Notes under the pieces: model-generated
What the model was told of the DNA's origin: nothing
Seen by the model: the letters and a program-made list of their open reading frames with translations, nothing else
The model's database searches: none
Position numbers and translations under genes: made by a program
Source of the DNA: an uncultured Pelagibacteraceae bacterium
GTDB lineage: Bacteria > Pseudomonadota > Alphaproteobacteria > Pelagibacterales > Pelagibacteraceae
DNA: 64,000 nucleotides
Direction of reading: 5' to 3'
NCBI GenBank assembly: GCA_902540235.1
Contig: CACBLI010000002.1
Span: 1 to 64,000, forward strand
In this document: one piece after another, positions 59,419 to 64,000 of the stretch
Layout of the letters: each line of letters starts with the position of its first letter
Position numbering within the stretch: position 1 is the first letter of the stretch

Positions 59419-60409
59419 TCAAGAAGATTTTACCTCAGGTATTGGAAATACACCTTTAATTAAATTAAGAGCAGCCTCAGAAATAACTGGATGTAATATT
59501 TATGGTAAAGCTGAATTTTTAAATCCAGGTGGTTCTGTAAAAGATAGAGCTGCATTAGCTTTAATAAAAGATGCTCAAGAAAAAAAGTTAATATCAAAAG
59601 GTGGTATAATTGTTGAGGGAACTGCTGGTAATACTGGAATAGGTCTAGGACTATTAGGTAATTCTCTTGGCTACAAAACAATAATTGTAATGAATGATAA
59701 TCAAACTCAAGAAAAGAAAGATACATTGAGAAATCTTGGAGCAGAATTAAGACTGGTGCCTGCTAAACCTTACAAAGATGATAATAATTTTGTGAAAGTT
59801 GCAGCTAGACTTGCGGATGAATTGAGGCCAACAAATAATAACGGAGTAGTTTGGGCAAATCAATTTGATAATACTGCAAATGCTAAGGGACATTATGAAG
59901 GTACCGGAAAAGAGATATGGGAACAAACTGAGGGTAAAGTAGATGGCTTTGTATGTTCATCAGGAACGGGTGGAACTATTTCAGGTGTCAGCAATGCACT
60001 TAAAGAAAAAAATAAAGATGTCAAAATTTATTTATCAGATCCAAAAGGGTCCTCACTTTATAACTATGTTAAACACGGTGAATTAAAATCTGAGGGTAAT
60101 TCAATCACTGAAGGAATTGGATCAAGTAGAGTAACTAAAAATTTTGAAAATGCAAAAATTGATGGTGCTTACTCTATTGATGACCATGAGGCTTTACCTA
60201 TACTTTATGATTTAATTCAAAATGAGGGTTTAAGCTTAGGGACTAGTTGTGGAATAAATATTGCTGGAGCAATAAGACTTGGTAAAGAAATAGGTCCAGG
60301 AAAAACTATTGTAACTATTCTTTGTGATAGATCAGACAAATACAACTCTAAGATGTTTAATAAAACTTTTTTAAAAGAAAAAAACTTACCTTTTCCAAGC
60401 TGGTTATAA
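59408..60409 (+). CDS. cysK: Cysteine synthase (O-acetylserine sulfhydrylase)
   Basis: Makes cysteine from O-acetylserine and sulfide. The 333-residue PLP enzyme has the lysine in [15 protein letters not shown] (about residue 40), the phosphate-binding [27 protein letters not shown] and a C-terminal [19 protein letters not shown] at 59402 lengthens it by two residues; I use the ATG at 59408, overlapping the end of cysE by 11 bases. With cysE upstream the pair covers both last steps of cysteine synthesis. No sulfate-reduction genes are in the window, consistent with SAR11 dependence on reduced sulfur. CysK versus cystathionine synthase type is not certain. Confidence 0.92.
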   Translation: MKNNQEDFTSGIGNTPLIKLRAASEITGCNIYGKAEFLNPGGSVKDRAALALIKDAQEKKLISKGGIIVEGTAGNTGIGLGLLGNSLGYKTIIVMNDNQTQEKKDTLRNLGAELRLVPAKPYKDDNNFVKVAARLADELRPTNNNGVVWANQFDNTANAKGHYEGTGKEIWEQTEGKVDGFVCSSGTGGTISGVSNALKEKNKDVKIYLSDPKGSSLYNYVKHGELKSEGNSITEGIGSSRVTKNFENAKIDGAYSIDDHEALPILYDLIQNEGLSLGTSCGINIAGAIRLGKEIGPGKTIVTILCDRSDKYNSKMFNKTFLKEKNLPFPSWL

Positions 60410-60425
60410 TATCGCATACCAGGCA

Positions 60426-60458
60426 TGTGACAAAACAGTTACATTTTTGAGATATAAT
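60426..60458 (+). promoter_or_regulatory. Candidate promoter with dyad upstream of the small-protein operon
   Basis: TGTGAC (60426-60431), six bases, then GTTACA (60438-60443) forms an imperfect dyad. A TATAAT at 60453-60458 with TGAGA upstream resembles an extended -10, about 20 bases in front of the ATG at 60479. No good -35 at standard spacing, so a regulator may assist. Confidence 0.4.
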
Positions 60459-60478
60459 TTAATAACGTTAGGATATTT

Positions 60479-60850
60479 ATGAGAATGTTAATAACAACTC
60501 TAGTTTTTTTTATTTTTACCTCTGCTAATGCAGAAATGAGTAAAAGTGACAGATCAAAAGCTTTGGATTGTGTTGGAATTTATATGGCCAACTATTTTTT
60601 GCCATCAGGTGAAAAATTTGAATACGGGATGAAAGAAAAATCTATTTCAACTGTAAAAGTTTTAAAAACTTATGCATTAGAAATAGGTATACCAGAAAAA
60701 GAGTGGGATGATGAAGTGAATAAAGCAGTAGATAAACATTACGGTTCAAAATATGACAAAGCTAAAACTGACAAATGTCATACCTTTGTTGAGGCTTTAG
60801 TTCCTAATGGAGCTGAAAGAGTGAAAAAAGTGGTTCAAACTTTGTATTAA
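60479..60850 (+). CDS. Small secreted protein, first gene of the small-protein operon
   Basis: A 123-residue protein with a signal peptide ending at SANA (about residue 18). The mature part of about 105 residues is mostly helical and charged, with two cysteines (LDCVGIYM and DKCHTFVEAL) that could form a disulfide and a KHYGSKYDKAK segment. It resembles small periplasmic proteins of unknown function; no family is recognised. It begins a run of ten plus-strand genes with gaps of only 0 to 14 bases, each with an AGGA/GGAG ribosome site. Confidence 0.75.
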   Translation: MRMLITTLVFFIFTSANAEMSKSDRSKALDCVGIYMANYFLPSGEKFEYGMKEKSISTVKVLKTYALEIGIPEKEWDDEVNKAVDKHYGSKYDKAKTDKCHTFVEALVPNGAERVKKVVQTLY

Positions 60851-60860
60851 GGAGAAAAAT

Positions 60861-61145
60861 ATGGAAAAAGAAATGTTAGTGGTAGCTAAATTAAAAGAGG
60901 GTATGTTTGAAAAATTTATGGGTTTTATGCAATCACCTGAAGGTTTAGCAGAAAGAGCAAAGGTTGCAGTAGTGGAAAAAACAATTGGAACAGTAACACC
61001 AGATAAAAGCACTGTTATGTTTAAGATTTTTTGCACTGACGAAGCAGCTCTATATAAATTTATAGAGGGGACTGAAGTATCAAAACCTATTATGTCAGCA
61101 GTATTAGACAGTTACTCAGTTTATCACTTGACCAAAGCAAAATAA
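60861..61145 (+). CDS. Small alpha+beta (ferredoxin-like barrel) protein A
   Basis: A 94-residue protein with no signal or membrane segment. Pattern: strand (MLVVAKLKEG), helix (MFEKFMGFMQSPEGLAERAKV), strand (VVEKTIGTVTP), strand (KSTVMFKIFCTD), helix (EAALYKFIEGTEVSKPIM), strand (AVLDSYSVYHLTK). This beta-alpha-beta-beta-alpha-beta order is that of dimeric alpha/beta-barrel (ABM/stress-responsive) proteins. It has a good ribosome site AAGGAGAAAAAT. Function unknown; the next gene has the same kind of fold. Confidence 0.72.
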   Translation: MEKEMLVVAKLKEGMFEKFMGFMQSPEGLAERAKVAVVEKTIGTVTPDKSTVMFKIFCTDEAALYKFIEGTEVSKPIMSAVLDSYSVYHLTKAK

Positions 61146-61159
61146 TTGAAAGGAAAAAA

Positions 61160-61447
61160 ATGAAAAATTACATGGTAACTCACACTTTCAAATCGAAAGA
61201 AATGAAAGCAAAATTTAGTGAAACAGTAGCTTCAATGAAAATGGAAGATATTGTTAAATCAATGACAAGCGATAAGGCAGCATGTCAAATGACTTGGAAC
61301 ACTCCAGGTGATACAATGCAAATGTTTTGTTGGTGGAAAGCTAACAGTGAAGCGGATATCAATAATCAATTAGGTCAAATGAATGATTTCTTTGAGCCTC
61401 ATAAATTTACTGAGTGTACGGACCAGGTGATGGACTATAACGCTTAA
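61160..61447 (+). CDS. Small alpha+beta protein B
   Basis: A 95-residue protein starting MKNYMVTHTFKSKEMKAKFSE. Strand-helix-strand-strand-helix-strand can be read: YMVTHTF, KEMKAKFSETVASM, AACQMTWN, TMQMFCWWKAN, SEADINNQLGQMNDF, ECTDQVMDY. Three Cys (AACQM, FCWW, FTECTD) and a double Trp in the core. Like protein A it has the layout of ferredoxin-like dimeric barrels. AAAGGAAAAAA precedes the ATG at 14 bases from the previous stop. Unknown role; perhaps forms a hetero-barrel with A or with the next protein. Confidence 0.72.
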   Translation: MKNYMVTHTFKSKEMKAKFSETVASMKMEDIVKSMTSDKAACQMTWNTPGDTMQMFCWWKANSEADINNQLGQMNDFFEPHKFTECTDQVMDYNA

Positions 61448-61458
61448 GAGAAAAATTT

Positions 61459-61773
61459 ATGAAAGCAATCTATACAAGAACCATCGGCGTTTATGACGAT
61501 AAACTTAATGAGGCTATGGAAATTTCTAAAGGCTTTGCAAAAATTAGAAAAAAACATTATCCAGATCATGAAGTTTACTTTTCATTTCAAATTGGTGGAA
61601 ACCCAAGGACCGTAAGAGAAACACTTGTCGGAGAGCAGTTCACTGATAAGGCATTTGAAAATGATACAAATATGTCAGCCGATCCTGAATTTATTGAACT
61701 TCAAAAAAAAATGAAGGGTGTTTTTAAAGAAGGCACTATCCAGGATGAAATGAGAATGGTATTTAACGACTAG
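61459..61773 (+). CDS. Small alpha+beta protein C
   Basis: A 104-residue protein with MKAIYTRTIGVYDDKLNEAM at the start and a strand/helix pattern like NIPSNAP or ABM proteins: helix KLNEAMEISKGFAKIRKKHY, strand EVYFSFQIG, then a loop GGNPRTVRETLVGEQF and a second helical half (PEFIELQKKMKGVFKEG). No signal or membrane segment. It is 11 bases after B and 8 before the membrane protein gene, with GGAGATAAAATG feeding the next gene. Function unknown. Confidence 0.7.
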   Translation: MKAIYTRTIGVYDDKLNEAMEISKGFAKIRKKHYPDHEVYFSFQIGGNPRTVRETLVGEQFTDKAFENDTNMSADPEFIELQKKMKGVFKEGTIQDEMRMVFND

Positions 61774-61781
61774 GAGATAAA

Positions 61782-62198
61782 ATGATAGAAAAATTTAATG
61801 GAGTGTTTTATTTAATAATTTACTTAGTTCATTTTATTGGAGTTGGTGTTTACGCATTTCAAACCATTTTTGGTACTAAAAGCTTCATGGGAAGATTTGG
61901 TATAGATCCTAGTGGCGCAATAATGATTAGAATGGCAGGAGCATTTATGCTTGCTGTTTTTTTAATGTCTATCTATGTAGCTTTTATTAGGCCTGGAGGT
62001 TTAGAAAATACCTGGGGATTTTTAAATTTAGTTTTTATTAATAATTTATGTATTTTTCTATGTAATTTCTATTCGATTAAAATTAATAAAACAGGAGTGA
62101 ACGAGAAAACCACAAATGAAGGGATTATTGCACCCTTTGTATTTACAGTTATGAGTGCAATCCTAATTTATGGTCTATCTGATAGAATTTATACTTAA
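61782..62198 (+). CDS. Four-span membrane protein
   Basis: A 138-residue protein with four hydrophobic segments: about 8-27, 45-67, 78-94 and 115-132. Between the first and second is the loop FGTKSFMGRFGIDPSGAIMIRMAGAFM, where the Met/Arg/Gly pattern might be functional. Both ends should face the cytoplasm. It resembles small DUF4345-like marine membrane proteins but I cannot make that certain. Its stop overlaps the next ATG (TAATG), indicating coupled translation with the DUF1330-like protein. Confidence 0.7.
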   Translation: MIEKFNGVFYLIIYLVHFIGVGVYAFQTIFGTKSFMGRFGIDPSGAIMIRMAGAFMLAVFLMSIYVAFIRPGGLENTWGFLNLVFINNLCIFLCNFYSIKINKTGVNEKTTNEGIIAPFVFTVMSAILIYGLSDRIYT

Positions 62199-62485
62199 TG
62201 TCTGGATTTGCGATATTCAACATAGATATAAAAAAATCAGAGGAATATAAAGAATACGTAGAAAAAGTTAAGCCGATTGCTGAGAAATTTGGTGGTGAAT
62301 ATATTGTTAGAGGTGGTGAAACTAAAGTATTAGAGGGAACCTGGACATATCCTAGAACAGTGGTAATTAAGTTTCCAAGTTATGAAAAAGCTTTAGAATG
62401 GTATAACTCTGATGAGTATAAGCCAGTAAAACAAATCCGTTTAGAAAACTCAGTTGGTAACGGAATAATAATTAAAGGAGTATAA
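62198..62485 (+). CDS. DUF1330-family protein
   Basis: A 95-residue alpha+beta protein. The opening FAIFNIDIKKSEEYKEYVEKVKPIAEKFGGEYIVRGGETKVLEGTW is the DUF1330 pattern, with the Gly-Gly-x-Tyr and the E-G-x-W motif. It continues RTVVIKFPSYEKALEWYNSDEYKP, another strand-helix pair with the family-typical F-P-s-x-x-x-A-x-x-W/F-Y. It forms a dimeric ferredoxin-like barrel by family knowledge. Family members are not well studied biochemically. Ribosome site and position couple it with the membrane protein upstream and the SnoaL-like gene 1 base downstream. Confidence 0.87.
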   Translation: MSGFAIFNIDIKKSEEYKEYVEKVKPIAEKFGGEYIVRGGETKVLEGTWTYPRTVVIKFPSYEKALEWYNSDEYKPVKQIRLENSVGNGIIIKGV

Positions 62486-62486
62486 A

Positions 62487-62807
62487 ATGTCGATATTAAA
62501 AAGATATACTGATGCAATAGACAAGAAGGATGAAGCAACTATGAATGAGCTTTTACATGATGACTTCAAGTTCACAATGCATAAATCTGGAAACTCTTTA
62601 GGAAAAGCTGATGTTGTTAAATGGGCAATGAGTGGTGATATAAATCAAGAAAAAGTGAGAATTATTTATGAAAATAATGAAGTGGGTGTGCATCATTCAT
62701 TTGTTAAATTTAATGATGGAAACATTGAAGCGGTGATGGCAGTTTATAAATATAAAGATGGAAAAATTATAAGTTTAGAAACTGGTGCAACTCCTATGTC
62801 AAAATAA
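62487..62807 (+). CDS. SnoaL/NTF2-like protein
   Basis: A 106-residue protein of the NTF2-like fold. Helix ILKRYTDAIDKKDEATMNELLHDDFKFTM then the curved sheet strands (KVRIIYENNEVGVHHSF, IEAVMAVYKYKDGKIISLETG) match SnoaL-like small polyketide cyclase or ketosteroid isomerase relatives. Cone-shaped pocket proteins of this type often bind small hydrophobic ligands. It follows the DUF1330 gene by 1 base with a GGAGTATAAAATG ribosome site. Activity unknown. Confidence 0.82.
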   Translation: MSILKRYTDAIDKKDEATMNELLHDDFKFTMHKSGNSLGKADVVKWAMSGDINQEKVRIIYENNEVGVHHSFVKFNDGNIEAVMAVYKYKDGKIISLETGATPMSK

Positions 62808-62813
62808 GAGTAA

Positions 62814-63398
62814 ATGATTGATTTTTATTTTTCAATTGGAAGCACTTATACTTATTTAGCTGTCACTAGAATACTAGATGTCGAAAAAAAACATCAAGTT
62901 CATTTTAATTGGAAACCATTTAGTGTTCGGGCAATCATGAAAGAAATGAATAACATTCCATTTCCAAAGGAGAAGCTTAATAAGGTAAATTACATGTGGA
63001 GAGATATTGAAAGACGAGCTGAAGGTTATGGTTTTTTTGCAAAAACACCTGTACCTTACCCATTATCTGAATTTGATTTAGCAAATCAAATTGCGATTCT
63101 TGGATTGGATAAGGGATGGGGTATAAATTATGTTAGACTGACTTATAAAAAGTGGTTTCAAGAAGGAAAGGAACCAGCTATAGAACCAAGTATTTCTGAG
63201 ATATGTAAAGAATTAAAAATGAACAAAGATGATATAATTTCTGAGGCAAAAACAAAATTAATTGAAGATAAATACCTAGCTAATACAAATTCTGCAAGAG
63301 AGAATAAAATCTTTGGTAGTCCAACTTTCGTTATTAACAATGAAATATTTTGGGGTGATGATAGAATGGAAGATGCAATCAAGTTCTTTAAAAAATAA
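62814..63398 (+). CDS. DsbA-fold, 2-hydroxychromene-2-carboxylate isomerase-like
   Basis: A 194-residue cytoplasmic thioredoxin-superfamily protein. The opening DFYFSIGSTYTYLAVTRI holds the Ser that replaces Cys in the HCCA isomerase/kappa GST family, and FGSPTFVINNEIFWGDDRMED is the conserved C-terminal end with cis-proline. Middle helices are typical (NYMWRDIERRAEGYGF). HCCA isomerase uses glutathione in naphthalene breakdown; in marine bacteria without naphthalene genes the substrate is probably another glutathione adduct or cofactor. Stop overlaps the next start by one base (TAATG). Confidence 0.88.
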   Translation: MIDFYFSIGSTYTYLAVTRILDVEKKHQVHFNWKPFSVRAIMKEMNNIPFPKEKLNKVNYMWRDIERRAEGYGFFAKTPVPYPLSEFDLANQIAILGLDKGWGINYVRLTYKKWFQEGKEPAIEPSISEICKELKMNKDDIISEAKTKLIEDKYLANTNSARENKIFGSPTFVINNEIFWGDDRMEDAIKFFKK

Positions 63399-63619
63399 TG
63401 TTTCCTAAAAAATACTTTGATTTTATTTTTATTTTAATTATGGGTTTTGGTATGAGTTTATTAATGACTCTAATTATCACATATATTAATACTGGTATGG
63501 ATAAAGATTATATTAATAGATTCTTAAAAGCATGGGTGGTCAGTTTACCTATAGCTATAATTGCAGCATTAATACTTGGTCCACCAATTAAAAAATTGGT
63601 AGATAAAATTACTAAATAG
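63398..63619 (+). CDS. DUF2798-family small membrane protein
   Basis: A 73-residue protein with two membrane spans (about 9-30 and 46-62). MGFGMSLLMTLIITYINTGMDKDYINRFLKAWVVSLPIAI is the DUF2798 pattern: S-x-x-M-T at the first span, N-T-G loop, F-x-x-x-W before the second span, and a following P-P-I-K. The ends are cytoplasmic. Function unknown. It is in the run of small genes, with the SMR-like gene starting 8 bases later. Confidence 0.85.
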   Translation: MFPKKYFDFIFILIMGFGMSLLMTLIITYINTGMDKDYINRFLKAWVVSLPIAIIAALILGPPIKKLVDKITK

Positions 63620-63627
63620 TCATAGGT

Positions 63628-63969
63628 TTGATTGTGAGTAATTTATCGGGATATATATTTCTTCTATTGGCTATTATTCTTGGAATAACTTCTAATGGTT
63701 TTTTAAAATCTACAAATGGTTTTACTAATATTGGTCCAACTATTTTTTGTATAGTTTCTATAATTGTTTGTATATTTTGTTTATCTAGGGCTATGAATAT
63801 TATTCCAGTTGGTTTTTCCTATGCAACATATGGAGGATTAACAATCACGGCTGTTACGTTGTTTGGCATATTTAAATATAATCAAATCCCTAACCTATAT
63901 GGAATTATTGGAATAATTTTAATTATTATCGGTGTAGTATTGTTAAATACTCTTGGTAAGACTACTTAG
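63628..63969 (+). CDS. SMR-family-like four-span membrane protein lacking the key glutamate
   Basis: A 113-residue protein with four spans and SMR features: NGFLKSTNGFT, IIPVGFSYATYGGLTITAVTLFG and the last span LYGIIGIILIIIGVVLLN. Aligned with EmrE, the essential Glu14 (AILAE) is Gly here (AIILG) and Trp63 is Tyr (ATYGG). Without Glu14 classical proton-coupled drug export is not expected. It may be a lipid or sugar carrier like ArnE/ArnF, or pair with another SMR. A GTG at 63634 is an alternative start to the TTG at 63628. It is the last gene in the window; a downstream continuation is possible. Confidence 0.82.
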   Translation: MIVSNLSGYIFLLLAIILGITSNGFLKSTNGFTNIGPTIFCIVSIIVCIFCLSRAMNIIPVGFSYATYGGLTITAVTLFGIFKYNQIPNLYGIIGIILIIIGVVLLNTLGKTT

Positions 63970-64000
63970 AGATAGGCTTAAGAATTTTTAAAAATTTATT

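Noticed and set aside
59460-59726. 88-residue minus-strand Leu/Gln-rich frame inside cysK
   Set aside because: Antisense to the PLP-lysine region of cysK; composition is a typical shadow frame.
60426-60443. CRP/FNR site TGTGAC-N6-GTTACA
   Set aside because: Half-sites are spaced two bases too far for TGTGA-N6-TCACA and the right half is off consensus; kept only as a weak candidate promoter element.
1-64000. CRISPR arrays, insertion sequences, phage genes or long direct repeats
   Set aside because: No spaced repeat series, transposase, integrase or phage structural gene was seen on either strand.

Overview
The window looks like a chromosomal segment of a SAR11 alphaproteobacterium (Candidatus Pelagibacter or a close relative). 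This rests on the strong A+T richness, the very short or negative intergenic distances, the absence of mobile elements, and the gene set: TRAP and ABC uptake systems with periplasmic binding proteins, a taurine/sulfonate cluster, a GcvT-fused dimethylglycine dehydrogenase-like enzyme, alternative oxidase, and isocitrate lyase beside a RamB/ScfR-like regulator. The assignment is inference from content and style; no database search was possible.

Layout. 1-10 kb: a terminator of a gene to the left, ammonium transporter, HU, RseP, a small membrane protein, the RamB-like regulator with repeated TTTGTAAA sites, a 53-residue ORF and isocitrate lyase, then an FkbM methyltransferase and class I ribonucleotide reductase (nrdA-nrdB). 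10-14 kb: sugar and cell-envelope genes (GT17, Gfo/Idh/MocA, phosphohexomutase) and a DUF2061 protein. 14-22 kb: malonyl-CoA decarboxylase, TauE-type exporter, Dus, a DctPQM TRAP transporter, a CaiB-type CoA-transferase and RNA polymerase omega. 22-28 kb: MFS transporter, beta-hydroxyacid dehydrogenase, flavin-binding oxidase, a cis-CaaD-like tautomerase, a FecR-domain protein and its TPR/beta-barrel partner, and a gamma-carbonic anhydrase.

28-33.6 kb: a thioredoxin-like protein, LPS-type glycosyltransferases, DUF6165, and a polar amino acid ABC transporter that lacks a local ATPase. 33.6-37.8 kb: a compact methylthioadenosine module. A fused SpeD-SpeE makes polyamines and releases MTA; MtnP, MtnA and a class II aldolase process the MTA ribose; a divergent Apt recovers adenine. 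37.8-42.5 kb: rfbB-rfbA, tRNA-Met(CAT), an unusual glycosyltransferase-like protein, two paralogous small membrane proteins and a two-winged-helix regulator. 42.5-55.5 kb: a BASS transporter, DMGDH-like enzyme, alanine dehydrogenase, taurine-pyruvate-type aminotransferase, and divergently tauA, tauB, an oversized tauC, a ComC-like dehydrogenase, a Pta-like protein and an HpsN-like dehydrogenase. Together these look like sulfonate (taurine and/or dihydroxypropanesulfonate) use.

55.5-60.4 kb: MsrB, alternative oxidase, LysE exporter, methyltransferase, 1-Cys peroxiredoxin and cysE-cysK. 60.4-64 kb: a tightly packed plus-strand run of ten small genes (one secreted protein, several small alpha+beta proteins, a four-helix membrane protein, DUF1330, SnoaL-like, DsbA-fold isomerase-like, DUF2798, and an SMR protein lacking its key glutamate). 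This run is the least explained part of the window and the best candidate for an undescribed system.
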